Made by a program: the position numbers and the translations under genes. The notes beneath the pieces are model-generated. The model was not told where the DNA came from. It worked only from the letters and a program-made list of their open reading frames with translations, and did no database searches. From NCBI RefSeq assembly GCF_001467895.1, contig NZ_LNYO01000017.1, positions 106,918 to 170,917 of the forward strand: a DNA stretch of 64,000 nucleotides, read 5' to 3'. Positions 16,974 through 26,602 of the stretch are shown here, piece after piece (position 1 is the first letter of the stretch; every line of letters begins with the position of its first letter). Source of the stretch: Legionella nautarum. GTDB lineage: Bacteria; Pseudomonadota; Gammaproteobacteria; Legionellales; Legionellaceae.

Positions 16974-18317
16974 TTAGAGGACGACGACTTGATTACGTCC
17001 TTTTTTCTTAGCTTGATACATTGCTTCATCCGCTCTTGAAAAAAAGGTCTCTAAGCTGTCTTCATGCTGAAAAGCAGTGAGGCCAAAGGAGGCAGTAATT
17101 AATACTCTGGTATCTCGATAGCAAAATTCACATTCTTCGATTGCAATACGCAAGTTTTCAAGCACTTTTCCACCATCATGAGCTGAGGTTCTTTCAAAAA
17201 TAAAGATAAATTCTTCGCCACCATAACGGGCAATAAAATCAACCGCGCGAATAGATGATTTAAAAATTGAGGCTACTTTTTTGAGTACTCTATCCCCAGC
17301 TAAATGACCGTATTTATCATTGATCGCTTTAAAATGATCGATATCAGCGATGCCAAGAGATAACTCACCAAATCCTCTCTGCCAACGATGATATGCCGCT
17401 AAGATATATTCATCGTAGGCTGTTCTATTGGGTAATCCTGTTAAGGAATCTTGATTAATTCTGACTTTATGGAAGGACAATTGATTTCGTATTTTTTCAG
17501 CACCACATTCGGCCTCTTCCAATTTACTTTGCAGCATCATTATCTTTTCATCATACTCTTTTATTCGTTGCTGTTCTTTTTCGCGATGTAATCTGATTTG
17601 TTGGCCAATTTCTTCTAAACTATTTTCTACCTTACCAGCCAATTCTTCGATTGTTTTTGCTTCACCAATATGATGATGGATTTGTTTAATATTATTTTCT
17701 AACTCCGTTTCAAATTTCTCGGATTCTTGATGACTTTCCACATTATTTAAATCCGTCAACTCTAAATATTTGCTAAAATCATGAAGGTAATCAACAAAGC
17801 GGTTTAAAAATCCTTTAAATTGGTTATGCTCGAGATTAAACGATTCGATGACTAAATCGGTTATCGCATCCACTACTTTTGTGAGTAATTCAACCGTTAA
17901 TTGCTGCTTTAAATTTTCTTTAACTGCTTGAAATTTATTAGAAAGATCGTCTGAAATCAACAAATGCTCTAACAACTGATTAAATCGACTATTGATTTGA
18001 TTATTTAGTAAGAGTTCAGTTGTTGTTTCGTTTAGCGGCTCTTTTTCTTCTTTCTTCAGATCGGACATCGCATTAACGAGCGATTCAACGCTTTTCTTAA
18101 TTTTTTTGCTGTCTTTATTTTCTTTTAAATTAGCTTGCAAATTATGCATTTGCTGAGCAAGCCCGATATGAATACTGTTAGGCAAAAGACTTAATTGATA
18201 AATGGCACTTTTTAACACATTAATTTCGTCTTCTAGCTGATCACATTTTAGTTTGTATCGGCTTATTGTATTAGCAATTTTTGTTTTCAGTTCCCGTTCA
18301 AGCATGGCAATATCCAT
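16974..18317 (-). CDS. Diguanylate cyclase (GGDEF) with N-terminal coiled-coil domain
   Basis: A 447-residue protein. About residues 280-447 form a GGDEF domain with the active-site loop GGEEF (near 366) and an inhibitory RxxD site (RAVD) five residues before it, so product inhibition is expected. DSLTGLPNR and DIDHFKAIND are intact. It should make cyclic di-GMP from two GTP. The first 280 residues are mostly helical, without transmembrane segments, and end in a coiled coil (about 225-275) that could drive dimerisation. It is cytosolic. The input signal is unknown. Confidence 0.92.
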   Translation of the reverse strand: MDIAMLERELKTKIANTISRYKLKCDQLEDEINVLKSAIYQLSLLPNSIHIGLAQQMHNLQANLKENKDSKKIKKSVESLVNAMSDLKKEEKEPLNETTTELLLNNQINSRFNQLLEHLLISDDLSNKFQAVKENLKQQLTVELLTKVVDAITDLVIESFNLEHNQFKGFLNRFVDYLHDFSKYLELTDLNNVESHQESEKFETELENNIKQIHHHIGEAKTIEELAGKVENSLEEIGQQIRLHREKEQQRIKEYDEKIMMLQSKLEEAECGAEKIRNQLSFHKVRINQDSLTGLPNRTAYDEYILAAYHRWQRGFGELSLGIADIDHFKAINDKYGHLAGDRVLKKVASIFKSSIRAVDFIARYGGEEFIFIFERTSAHDGGKVLENLRIAIEECEFCYRDTRVLITASFGLTAFQHEDSLETFFSRADEAMYQAKKKGRNQVVVL

Positions 18318-18421
18318 TTCTAGTTTTAGAATTCACCCTATTCGAGCTCTGCTAAATGGTTAAACTTTATTTAAAGTATATACTATCAAGCACTAAGAAA
18401 GAGTTGTATTAATGGTATCTG

Positions 18422-18448
18422 ACCCTCAGAACTTAAATTTCTGAGGGT
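18422..18448. terminator. Hairpin (10-bp arms) between ilvE and the GGDEF gene
   Basis: The arms ACCCTCAGAA and TTCTGAGGGT flank a 7-base loop. It lies 20 bp past the ilvE stop. There is no long U-run on the ilvE strand, so termination would be weak; it may instead be an attenuating or RNA-stabilising structure. Confidence 0.5.
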
Positions 18449-18468
18449 TTATTAGATGGGTAACTCAA

Positions 18469-19383
18469 TTATGGACATGGACGCTCGATATAGGTCAAAT
18501 AATGTAAAGAATCACTATTTTTCCCATGTACAAGGTCCATATAAGCCTTTTTAATCGTTGAGGTGATTTTTCCCTCATCGGCTTGAGCTAATTTTTGGTC
18601 ATTAATGGAGCGGATTGCGGTGACTTCCGCAGCAGTACCGGTAAAAAATGCCTCATCCGCCTGATAAGCGTCTTCAAGCGTCAGATCTTGCTCAATAACA
18701 TTGAATCCCAAGTTTCTCGCTAGCTTAATAATCGTGTCGCGAGTAATTCCGCAAAGTATCCCGCCTAATTTGGGAGTGTAGATAACCCCTTTTTTTATGA
18801 GGAAAAAATTCTCGCCCACCCCCTCAGTGATATAGCCTTTACTGTCTAGAAACAAAGCCTCATGATAATGGGTTCCTTCCAACTCGAGAGCTGCTAATAT
18901 GCCATTAATATAGTGGCCGCATAATTTAGCATCAACAACAGTGGAATCAGGGTGGATTCGAATGTAACTACTTATTTTCACATCAATACTATCATGCGGA
19001 AGATAGGCTCCCCAGGGCCAACAGGCAATGATAACCTCGACTGGATTACCAGTAGGATTAACACCCATTTTACCGTAACCATAAAAAGCAATAGGGCGAA
19101 TATAACCTTCATCAATATTGTTATTTCTAACGACCTCTTTAATGGCAGAAATTATTTCTTCTTTAGAATAAGCTAATTTCATCTTCAAAGTAGCTGCAGA
19201 ATAAAATAGACGATCGACATGATCCTGCAAACGAAATATCGCAGGCCCCTTTGCTGTATTATAAAAGCGAATTCCCTCAAAAGCGCCGCCGCCATAGTGC
19301 AGTGTGTGAGATAAAACATGAATTTTAGCATCTGCCCACGGTACGAATTTTCCGTTTTGCCATATTGTTTCGGTTGTTTGCAT
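18469..19383 (-). CDS. ilvE: Branched-chain amino acid aminotransferase
   Basis: A 304-residue class IV PLP aminotransferase that interconverts Leu, Ile and Val with their 2-oxo acids. Motifs: HTLHYGGGAFEGIRFY near the N-terminus, the PLP lysine in DAKLCGHYIN (K153), TEGVGENFFLI (PLP phosphate region), and GITRDTI plus FFTGTAAEVTAI (C-terminal phosphate cup). Length matches E. coli IlvE (309). No other ilv genes are nearby. A D-amino acid transaminase is less likely because the IlvE-type C-terminal cup is intact. Confidence 0.93.
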   Translation of the reverse strand: MQTTETIWQNGKFVPWADAKIHVLSHTLHYGGGAFEGIRFYNTAKGPAIFRLQDHVDRLFYSAATLKMKLAYSKEEIISAIKEVVRNNNIDEGYIRPIAFYGYGKMGVNPTGNPVEVIIACWPWGAYLPHDSIDVKISSYIRIHPDSTVVDAKLCGHYINGILAALELEGTHYHEALFLDSKGYITEGVGENFFLIKKGVIYTPKLGGILCGITRDTIIKLARNLGFNVIEQDLTLEDAYQADEAFFTGTAAEVTAIRSINDQKLAQADEGKITSTIKKAYMDLVHGKNSDSLHYLTYIERPCP

Positions 19384-19734
19384 TATTTTTCTCCCGCCCA
19401 GCTATTAGCCAAAGAAAAGATCTTTCTTAATTGATATAAAATTTGAAGCAAAAACGACCATAGGTAAGTAAAACCGTGTAAACTGTATTCTATTTAAACA
19501 TAGCACTACTTCATAACGAATAAATCAGTATAGCGATTTTTATTTTAATTTGTATATAGGTTGTTTAAAATCAAAGGGTTATTTGGGAAGTGTTGATTGC
19601 CTTAAGAATTTTACCCTATCCCTAGATCCCGCGGCATCCAGGCGATTTTTTTTTCATACTCAAACCCTAGATTCCGCGGACAAGCCGCGGAATCTAGGCG
19701 GAAAGGGTTTTTATCCTTAAACAACTTACATATT
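19384..19734. other. Intergenic region between ilvE and algC-like genes
   Basis: A 351-bp gap between two minus-strand genes, without credible open frames. The part near 19600-19700 holds a dispersed palindromic repeat (listed separately). The rest is AT-rich and presumably carries the ilvE promoter. Confidence 0.55.
19616..19704. repeat. CCTAGATTCCGCGG palindromic repeat
   Basis: Arms CCTAGATTCCGCGG (19666-19679) and CCGCGGAATCTAGG (19685-19698) are a perfect 14-bp inverted repeat with the loop ACAAG. A partial copy (CCTAGATCCCGCGG) begins at 19621, and a third, decayed copy lies at about 24523-24567. The family is intergenic and REP-like. The hairpin also lies just past the algC stop and could stall transcription there. 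Confidence 0.75.
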
Positions 19735-21126
19735 TTAGAAAGAAACAACTAAATCCTTATCAATACCTTGAAGCTCTGATTTAAATAAAATCTGGATTTG
19801 TTTCAAGCTTTCTTGATCTTTTGCCTCAAAACGAGCCACTAGGCAAGGCGTTGTATTTGACGCGCGTAATAGCCCCCAACCGTGCGGGAATTCCACTCTC
19901 AAACCATCGATAGTAATAATATTCGCATTTGGAAATTTAGCCTGTTCACTAAAGCGCTGCATGAAAATAAATTTATCTTCTTCAGCGATTGGAATCTTAA
20001 TTTCTGGTGTATTAACACTGTTCGGAATGGTTTCAAACTGTTCGCTTACTGGCTTAGAGCTCGAACTAACAATTTCTAATAACCGACAGGCACTATAAAG
20101 TGCATCATCAAAACCATACCAACGATCCTTGAAGAAAAGATGACCACTCATTTCTCCCGCCAAAGCAGCATGCTCTTCTTTCATCACCCCTTTCACAATA
20201 GAATGCCCGGTGGGGCACATTCTAGCAACCCCTTCGGCTTCCTCAATGACAGAGGCTAAATGACTTGAACATTTCACATCATAAACGATAGTTGAACCTT
20301 TATTGTGTTTCAAAACATCCCGTGCGTAATACATTAGTAAGCGATCTGGCCAAATCACTTCGCCTTGGTTAGTGATGACACCTAGACGATCGGCATCCCC
20401 ATCAAAGGCAAGACCAATATCAGCTTGATGTTGAGCAACCGCTTTCTTTAAATCAACCAGATTTGCTTCTATAGTGGGATCAGGATGATGATTAGGAAAA
20501 CGGCCATCCACTTCACAATATAAGGGGATCACGTCACAACCCAAAGCGGTCAGGACTTGAGGCGTGATAGGTCCAACAATACCATTGCCGCAATCGACTA
20601 CGACTTTAAGCCGCCGATGCAATTTAATATCACCAACAATGCGGTTGATGTAGTCTGGAATAATGTCACACGAGAGCGCCTCACCTCGACCATCTTGAAA
20701 ACGTCCAGCAACCGTTAATTCATAAAGTTGATCAATGTCAGTTTGCACCAAAGTTTTGCCAGCTAGCACCATCTTAATGCCATTGTAATCGGCAGGATTA
20801 TGACTACCGGTTACCATTAATCCAGAATCGACGCCCTGTGTATGGGTTGCGTAATACATAACCGGCGTTGCCACAGCCCCTAAATCGATGATTGTGATAC
20901 CACTATCCAGCAAACCTTGCTTTAAAGCAGCGGCTAAACTATCACTGGTTAGCCGACCATCACGAGCGATAAATATTTTGTCGCGCTTTAAATCGTGAAG
21001 TCGGCAACTAATAGCTCTGCCTATGGTGTAAAAATCATCTTCATTCAACTGCTTACCAATCACACCACGGATATCATAGGCTCTAAATACTGAGCGCTCT
21101 ACTTGTTTTTCTCGATAAATCATCAT
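19735..21126 (-). CDS. algC: Phosphomannomutase / phosphoglucomutase (AlgC type)
   Basis: A 463-residue alpha-D-phosphohexomutase that moves phosphate between C6 and C1 of mannose or glucose, feeding GDP-mannose and LPS/exopolysaccharide precursors. Visible: phosphoserine loop [11 protein letters not shown] (S108), metal loop FDGDADRLG, sugar-binding GEMSGHLFF, and a C-terminal phosphate-binding [14 protein letters not shown]. Length fits AlgC of Pseudomonas (463). It overlaps dut by ATGA and closes the coaBC-dut-algC operon, an arrangement also known in Pseudomonas (coaBC-dut-algC). Confidence 0.94.
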   Translation of the reverse strand: MMIYREKQVERSVFRAYDIRGVIGKQLNEDDFYTIGRAISCRLHDLKRDKIFIARDGRLTSDSLAAALKQGLLDSGITIIDLGAVATPVMYYATHTQGVDSGLMVTGSHNPADYNGIKMVLAGKTLVQTDIDQLYELTVAGRFQDGRGEALSCDIIPDYINRIVGDIKLHRRLKVVVDCGNGIVGPITPQVLTALGCDVIPLYCEVDGRFPNHHPDPTIEANLVDLKKAVAQHQADIGLAFDGDADRLGVITNQGEVIWPDRLLMYYARDVLKHNKGSTIVYDVKCSSHLASVIEEAEGVARMCPTGHSIVKGVMKEEHAALAGEMSGHLFFKDRWYGFDDALYSACRLLEIVSSSSKPVSEQFETIPNSVNTPEIKIPIAEEDKFIFMQRFSEQAKFPNANIITIDGLRVEFPHGWGLLRASNTTPCLVARFEAKDQESLKQIQILFKSELQGIDKDLVVSF

Positions 21127-21581
21127 TCTCTCCCTGAACTACCAAAGCCACCATCACCACGATTAGTTTCTATAAAGTTGTCAACGACCTCGAAAGCCGC
21201 CCTCACGACAGGTAAAAAAACTAATTGCGCGATACGCTCACCTGGATTAATCGTAAAATGTTCTTGATTACGATTCCAACAGGAGATTTTTAATTCGCCT
21301 TGATAATCCGAATCGATTAAACCCACCAAATTCCCCAAAACAATTCCATGCTTATGACCTAAACCAGAGCGAGGCAAAATCACAGCAGCCAAATTAGGAT
21401 CCGCAATGTAAATCGCCAGACCTGTCGGCAATAAAACGGTTTCCTGGGGAGCAATTTGCAGTGGATTGTCTATACATACGCGTAAATCAAGACCTGCTGA
21501 GCCAGAGGTTGCATAACTCGGTAAAGCAATTGTGTCTCCAACACGTGGATCTAATATTTTTAATTGAATGGCTTGTTCCAT
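21123..21581 (-). CDS. dut: dUTP diphosphatase
   Basis: This 152-residue homotrimeric enzyme hydrolyses dUTP to dUMP, keeping uracil out of DNA and making the thymidylate precursor. All the motifs are present: [32 protein letters not shown] (catalytic Asp), [12 protein letters not shown] and the C-terminal GGFGSSGR arm. The start is the ATG at 21581, one base after the coaBC stop and preceded by GGGGA; a longer frame upstream overlaps coaBC and is not used. Confidence 0.96.
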   Translation of the reverse strand: MEQAIQLKILDPRVGDTIALPSYATSGSAGLDLRVCIDNPLQIAPQETVLLPTGLAIYIADPNLAAVILPRSGLGHKHGIVLGNLVGLIDSDYQGELKISCWNRNQEHFTINPGERIAQLVFLPVVRAAFEVVDNFIETNRGDGGFGSSGRE

Positions 21582-21582
21582 A

Positions 21583-22803
21583 CTATTCCCCAGATTTTCG
21601 ATGGGCAGTATTTTGAATACTTGCTGCAAGGATTGCAATAATTTGACCTGCAAGCCTTGTTTTATGGGTCAAAGGAAGTTCGGTTTGCTCATTTTTAGTC
21701 AAGATAGTCACTTGATTGTTATCAACCTCAAAACCAACTCCCTCACCGACTTGGTTAGCAATAACCATGTCTAATTTTTTAGTTACCAGCTTTTCTTTGG
21801 CCTGTTGAAGGACTTGCGACGTTTCTGCCGCGAAACCAACCACATAGGCCGCTTTGCCACTACTGACCACTTCACTCAGGATATCTGGATTACGGTTAAG
21901 CTTCAGGGTTAACTCGGCATTAGCTTGTTTTTTTATTTTATCTTTCGCAGGTTCTGGCACAGCGTAATCGGCCACTGCAGCCGTTCCAATAAAAATACTT
22001 CCTGGTTGTAGCTGTTGTAGAACAGTTTCATGCATAGCTTTCGCCGAATCAACCTGATAAAACTCAACACCAATAGGTGGAGGAAGACTAGTAGGTCCGC
22101 TAATTAAAATCACTTTCGCACCTGCTAAATGGGCAGCCTCAGCAAGAGCATAACCCATTTTTCCCGAACTGTTATTACTTATAAAACGCACTGGATCGAT
22201 GGATTCACGAGTCGGTCCGGCAGTAATGATGAGTCTTTGTCCAAGCAAAAGCTGATTCACCTTATATAATCTTAACGCATTCACAATCGAGTAAACCTCA
22301 GCCATACGTCCAAAACCTTCTTCACCGCAAGCTTGCGAGCCTTCTCCAGGTCCAAACAAGATAACGCCTCGTTGAGTTAGAAGCTGACAATTAGCCTGCG
22401 TCGCAGGATGGGCCCACATCGATCGATTCATTGCAGGACAAGCAATCACAGGCGTTTCAGCCACTAAATAGAGTGTTGTTAAGAGATCATCGGCTAAGCC
22501 ATTGGCCATTTTTGCCAAACAATTCGCTGTAGCAGGCGCAATCACTAGATAATCAGCCCAACGCGCTAATTCAATATGCCCCATTGCCCGTTCTGCTTGT
22601 TGATCGAATAAACTAGAACGAATATCTTCAGCACCTAAGGCTTGGAGGGTTAAGGGGGAAATAAATTGCTGTGCCGACTCTGTCATCACTACCCTTACCC
22701 GGGCACCCAATCGTGACAGTTCCCGCACCAGATAAGCTGATTTATAAGCTGCTATCCCTCCACAAATCCCAAGTAGAATTTTTTTGTTAATAAAATCTTG
22801 CAT
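21583..22803 (-). CDS. coaBC: CoaBC: phosphopantothenoylcysteine synthetase/decarboxylase
   Basis: This 406-residue bifunctional enzyme makes 4'-phosphopantetheine for coenzyme A. The N-terminal CoaC flavoprotein half (1 to about 180) shows [11 protein letters not shown], the catalytic His in [16 protein letters not shown] and PAMNRSMW, plus the Cys in [12 protein letters not shown]. The CoaB half (about 185-406) shows [24 protein letters not shown] and the Lys/Asn-rich CTP region ([10 protein letters not shown]). It is divergent from radC by 65 bp, the order usual in gammaproteobacteria. Confidence 0.96.
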   Translation of the reverse strand: MQDFINKKILLGICGGIAAYKSAYLVRELSRLGARVRVVMTESAQQFISPLTLQALGAEDIRSSLFDQQAERAMGHIELARWADYLVIAPATANCLAKMANGLADDLLTTLYLVAETPVIACPAMNRSMWAHPATQANCQLLTQRGVILFGPGEGSQACGEEGFGRMAEVYSIVNALRLYKVNQLLLGQRLIITAGPTRESIDPVRFISNNSSGKMGYALAEAAHLAGAKVILISGPTSLPPPIGVEFYQVDSAKAMHETVLQQLQPGSIFIGTAAVADYAVPEPAKDKIKKQANAELTLKLNRNPDILSEVVSSGKAAYVVGFAAETSQVLQQAKEKLVTKKLDMVIANQVGEGVGFEVDNNQVTILTKNEQTELPLTHKTRLAGQIIAILAASIQNTAHRKSGE

Positions 22804-22868
22804 GGTTTTCTATTTTTAATAAGAATACCTGCGATCAAACCACAAACCTCGTCATAAAGGAATAACAA

Positions 22869-23552
22869 ATGACTTGTTTGCAACCAACACAACCTTTGCG
22901 CATCCGTGAAAAATTGCTCATCCAAGGCGTACAAAGCCTCTCCGATGCTGAACTACTGGCTGTTTTTATCAGCTCTGGTAGTGCTAAAAAATCTTGCTTT
23001 CAACTAGCTATTGATTTACTTAAATATTTAGGTGATTTACGCTCTATTTTGAATGCCGATCAGCAGACTTTTAACAAAGTACCGGGATTAGGGCTAGTAC
23101 GGTATTTACAGTTACAGGCCGTGCGTGAGATTTGTCGCCGCAGTGATTTTATTAGTCTACAAAAAGATATCCAATTAACTAACTCGCAACAAACCCATAC
23201 TTATTTGAAGCGGCAATTACGGGACAAAAAAAATGAGACCGTTGTCGCGTTATTTCTTGATAGCCAGCATCGTGTATTAGCTTATGAGGAATTATTTACC
23301 GGCACCATTAATGCAGCGAGTGTCTATCTGCGGCCGATCATTGAGCGAGTTCTTAAACTAAATGCAGGCGCGCTCATTCTTGCTCACAATCACCCTTCAG
23401 GTTTAGCAGAAGCCAGCGGACAAGATATCGCACTTACCGAACGGCTTCAGCAGGCTTTGGAATTAGTAGATGTCCGTTTACTTGATCATTTAATCATTGG
23501 CGATAATGAAGTTTATTCTATTGGAAGTGGAACGAAATGGCATTGTAACTAG
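22869..23552 (+). CDS. radC: RadC family JAMM-fold protein
   Basis: A 227-residue protein with an N-terminal helix-hairpin-helix region (VQSLSDAELLAVFISSG, KVPGLGLVRYL) and a C-terminal MPN/JAMM metalloprotease-like domain with HNHPSG and, downstream, SGQD. The name comes from a repair phenotype later assigned to recG, so its role in repair is doubtful; it may act as a nuclease or peptidase. AAGGA lies 7 bases before the ATG. It is divergent from coaBC. Confidence 0.93.
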   Translation: MTCLQPTQPLRIREKLLIQGVQSLSDAELLAVFISSGSAKKSCFQLAIDLLKYLGDLRSILNADQQTFNKVPGLGLVRYLQLQAVREICRRSDFISLQKDIQLTNSQQTHTYLKRQLRDKKNETVVALFLDSQHRVLAYEELFTGTINAASVYLRPIIERVLKLNAGALILAHNHPSGLAEASGQDIALTERLQQALELVDVRLLDHLIIGDNEVYSIGSGTKWHCN

Positions 23553-23725
23553 CAGGTCGGGTCGAAAGTATTATAGATAAATTTTCTTGAAGGAAGTCAT
23601 TAGGCCTGGAGTCTTGGTTCGATTCACCCAAACTAAATACCCTGTTGCGTATTAAGAAACATCGTAAGATAATTTAGCCCAATTTGACTTGCTCACTATG
23701 GTTCACAAGAACATGGAGTATCCCT

Positions 23726-24466
23726 ATGCTCAAACGTTTAATTTTTATCGTATTCGCTTATCTAGTTAGCTTAGAACTTCATGCTGCCACTGAAACCGTG
23801 CATATTGCACATCAAAGCAATTATCCTCCTTTTATTTACGTGAAAAATGGCCGCTCGGTGGGTCTTATAGTCGATATTCTAAACACAGCGGCAGCAAAGC
23901 AAAAAATCAATATCAAATTTATCCCCGTTCCTTTTGCTCAAGTACAAAAAGCCTTAAATGATGGTCGCGCCGAAGCCATTGTGCCTCTAGCAGTCACAAC
24001 AGAACGACAAAAATCCTATGATTTTAGTCTGCCTCTCGTTAAAACTGGCGGCGCTTTTTTTGTAAGAAAATCTGAATCCACTCCTCTGAATCTTGCAGCA
24101 CTTGCAGGAAAAATTGTCGTTACACCGAAAACCGGCCCCTATGCGGCTTATATTGAAGAAACTGCCCCAGCAATCAATTTAGTGATTACCGAAAATTATG
24201 AGACAAGTTTTAACTACATTGTGAGTGGAAAAGCAGACGCTGCAGCACTTAATTTTCAAGTCGGAAAAGCCATGATTAATCAATCCTATGCGAGCAAAAT
24301 AACTGTACCGAAAAAAATGTTCGCAGAATTTCCTTTAGCACTTGCGTTTAAAAAGGGGCAAAACACAAAGCTTTTGCACCGTTTAAATGCAGGTCTGGCT
24401 ACTATTCGCGCTGATGGCACTTTGAAATGGCTCTATAAAAAATGGAAACTTAACCCGATAGGTTAA
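23726..24466 (+). CDS. Periplasmic solute-binding protein (family 3)
   Basis: A 246-residue protein with a Sec signal peptide (MLKRLIFIVFAYLVSLELHA, cleaved before ATETV). It carries a two-lobed SBP_bac_3 domain: HQSNYPPFIYVKNGRSVGLIVDIL, GRAEAIVPLAVTTERQKSYDFSLPLV, and the end TIRADGTLKWLYKKW. Such proteins bind polar amino acids or similar solutes and hand them to ABC permeases, or act as sensors. No permease or ATPase is adjacent. The start is ATG 23726 because GGAG sits 7 bases upstream and the signal peptide follows directly; an in-frame start 14 codons earlier lacks both. Confidence 0.88.
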   Translation: MLKRLIFIVFAYLVSLELHAATETVHIAHQSNYPPFIYVKNGRSVGLIVDILNTAAAKQKINIKFIPVPFAQVQKALNDGRAEAIVPLAVTTERQKSYDFSLPLVKTGGAFFVRKSESTPLNLAALAGKIVVTPKTGPYAAYIEETAPAINLVITENYETSFNYIVSGKADAAALNFQVGKAMINQSYASKITVPKKMFAEFPLALAFKKGQNTKLLHRLNAGLATIRADGTLKWLYKKWKLNPIG

Positions 24467-24522
24467 GTTCAACCTAGGTTGCGCTTTGGTCTGATGGCGC
24501 TGCCTTAAACAGTTTTTACATC

Positions 24523-24578
24523 CCTAGATCCCGCCGACAAGCCCGACAAGGCCCGGGAAATAGGCAGAAAAGGGGACT
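24523..24578. repeat. Decayed copy of the CCTAGATCCCGC repeat
   Basis: The gap after the binding-protein gene contains CCTAGATCCCGCCGACAAG followed by CCCGGGAAATAGGC. Compared with the perfect palindrome at 19666-19698 this is a diverged copy with a small insertion. Confidence 0.6.
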
Positions 24579-24696
24579 TATACTGAAAGCAGCACCTTAG
24601 GCGCTCGTAAAAAATGTCTCAGAATCACCAAGATAATCCGCAAACCAACTATAATTTGAATAACTGAGCCACTCACTACAAAAGGATCTTGCCACC

Positions 24697-25527
24697 ATGT
24701 GCCGATTCATCGCTTACATAGGTACCGGTGTTTTACTGGACCATATCTTAGTAAAACCTACTAATTCTATTATCATGCAGAGCTTACATGCACGAGAAAG
24801 CAGCGTCCCTACCAATGGTGACGGCTTTGGCCTGGGTTGGTATGCACCTGAGATAAGCCCCGAACCTGCATTATTTACTTCGGTCTCTCCAGCCTGGAAT
24901 GACAGAAATTTACTTCATCTAACTGCTAAAATTAAATCGCCTTGTTTCTTCGCCCATGTCCGCGCAGCGGGAGCTGGGGGAGTCACCAAGTATAATTGCC
25001 ATCCTTTTATTAATGGTAAATGGATGTTGATGCATAACGGCGATATTAGTAATTTTCTTCTGGTCAAGCGTCATCTTCGTCATTTATTAGATGATGATAT
25101 TTATGATTGGATTCAAGGTGAAACGGATTCAGAACATCTATTCGCCTTATTTTTACAACTATCCAAAGGAAGAGATTTGAGTCAACTCTCAGTGGTTGCA
25201 GATACTCTAAAAGAAACCATTTTTCAGATTAATGACTTGGTTGCCTATTACAGCAAAGAGAATGCCTCTTATTATAATCTTTGCCTTACGGATGGCGAAC
25301 AAATCATCGCTACTCGTTACTGCACCGAAGTAAACTCATTACCTGAAACCTTGCATTTTTTCTCAGGTCAATGCATTTATGATCACCACCATGAAGAAAA
25401 TCATGATGCGATAGTGATTAGCTCCGAAATACTAACTGATCTCAAAACTGACTGGAATGATGTGCCTCCTAACCATATTTTGCTCATCGATAAAAATCGA
25501 AACATCGATACCCAGCCTATTGTATAA
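24697..25527 (+). CDS. Class II glutamine amidotransferase (YafJ/EgtC-like)
   Basis: A 276-residue Ntn-hydrolase-type amidotransferase domain with Cys2 as nucleophile (MCRFIAYIG). It also has NGDGFGLGWY, the FAHVRAAG strand, and HPFINGKWMLMHNGDI, all typical of the family. It has no synthase domain. Relatives are YafJ (unknown role) and EgtC (ergothioneine pathway). No other egt gene is adjacent, so a YafJ-like role is the safer call. An AAGGATC site precedes the ATG. Confidence 0.87.
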   Translation: MCRFIAYIGTGVLLDHILVKPTNSIIMQSLHARESSVPTNGDGFGLGWYAPEISPEPALFTSVSPAWNDRNLLHLTAKIKSPCFFAHVRAAGAGGVTKYNCHPFINGKWMLMHNGDISNFLLVKRHLRHLLDDDIYDWIQGETDSEHLFALFLQLSKGRDLSQLSVVADTLKETIFQINDLVAYYSKENASYYNLCLTDGEQIIATRYCTEVNSLPETLHFFSGQCIYDHHHEENHDAIVISSEILTDLKTDWNDVPPNHILLIDKNRNIDTQPIV

Positions 25528-25701
25528 GCGGTCGATGTTATAAAGAGTAAAGCCCTGGGAGAAATAAAATGCCAAACCGTCGCAACAACTTAACTAAATA
25601 AAAAAGCTACAGTTTTGCTGCACAAGTCATTGAAAGAATATAGCCGTTTACTATCAGCTATGTTAGATTTCTCAATAGGTTATAGATAATCAGAGAAGCG
25701 C

Positions 25702-26550
25702 ATGAAGCCAGCAACCCTCTTTCTTAGTTTAATGCTCGCATGGAGCTCAATTTGTGTTGCACAAAACTCATTAACGATTAATATCGATGGTCAAGAAACG
25801 TCCTATACTCCAGAAGCCTTATTAGCCAATCCTCACTTAGTGACCATTAAAGGAGCACACTTACCGACTTACCCTAACCAGTCTTTTGATTTAAAAGCAA
25901 TTCCTTTATGCAGTTTGCTTAATATAGCCAATAAAAAAGTGGGGGCTATCCTGAAAGTTCAGGCTTTTGATAAATATGTCTCTTATTTCAACCTACACCG
26001 CATCTATCCTTGCGACAAAACCAGAGCAGCAACTGCTTATCTCGCAATTGAAGAACCGAATAAACCTTGGCCTATTTTTGCTAAATTACATCGCTCCGTC
26101 GGCCCTTTTTATCTAATTTGGCAGGGCGAAAAAGTCCCGCAGACCGATTGGGTTTTCGGTCCCGAATACATCAGCACGACTGATCAGAATCCCTTTTCAA
26201 GCTTACTGCCTGCAAACAGCTCAGGCCAAGAAGCGCAAGGGCTCGAGCAGTTTGCTAATAAATGCGGTGTTTGCCATTCAATCAATTTGGTTGGCAACTT
26301 AGAGCTGGGCCCAGATCTCAATTTTCCTAGCAATGTCTTAGAGTATCTTTCAGAAGCGCAGGTCAAAAAATTTATTCGTAACCCTCAGTCGGTACGTTTC
26401 ATGAAAAACGATAAAATGTTTGCTTTCTCAAAAAAGTTACTATCGGAAGAAGAATTGAATGCAATCATTGCTTTTTTAAAATTAATGAAGTCGCATAAAA
26501 TAAAAGCGGCGCCCCCTAATATACGAGCTGTAGAAGAATCGGTTGAGTAA
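25702..26550 (+). CDS. Periplasmic cytochrome c with N-terminal non-heme domain
   Basis: A 282-residue exported protein. A signal peptide ends near residue 20 (CVAQNS). Residues 21 to about 160 form a domain with YLAIEEPNKPWP and GPFYLIWQG, reminiscent of the small sulfite-oxidase/molybdopterin-like beta domain, but no metal ligand is evident. About 175-265 form a class I cytochrome c with CGVCHS (C188, C191, H192) and a likely axial Met in KNDKMFAF. It probably shuttles electrons in the periplasm. Its partner oxidoreductase is not next to it; the downstream OYE gene is cytosolic. Confidence 0.82.
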   Translation: MKPATLFLSLMLAWSSICVAQNSLTINIDGQETSYTPEALLANPHLVTIKGAHLPTYPNQSFDLKAIPLCSLLNIANKKVGAILKVQAFDKYVSYFNLHRIYPCDKTRAATAYLAIEEPNKPWPIFAKLHRSVGPFYLIWQGEKVPQTDWVFGPEYISTTDQNPFSSLLPANSSGQEAQGLEQFANKCGVCHSINLVGNLELGPDLNFPSNVLEYLSEAQVKKFIRNPQSVRFMKNDKMFAFSKKLLSEEELNAIIAFLKLMKSHKIKAAPPNIRAVEESVE

Positions 26551-26602
26551 TTGTCTATACTTTGAACGATCATTTTCAAAACTCACGTAAAAGGGACTAT
26601 TT

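Noticed and set aside
23600..23640. GGTTCGATTC segment that looks like a tRNA T-arm
   Set aside because: The flanking bases do not pair into a T-stem and no acceptor, D or anticodon stem can be formed around it.
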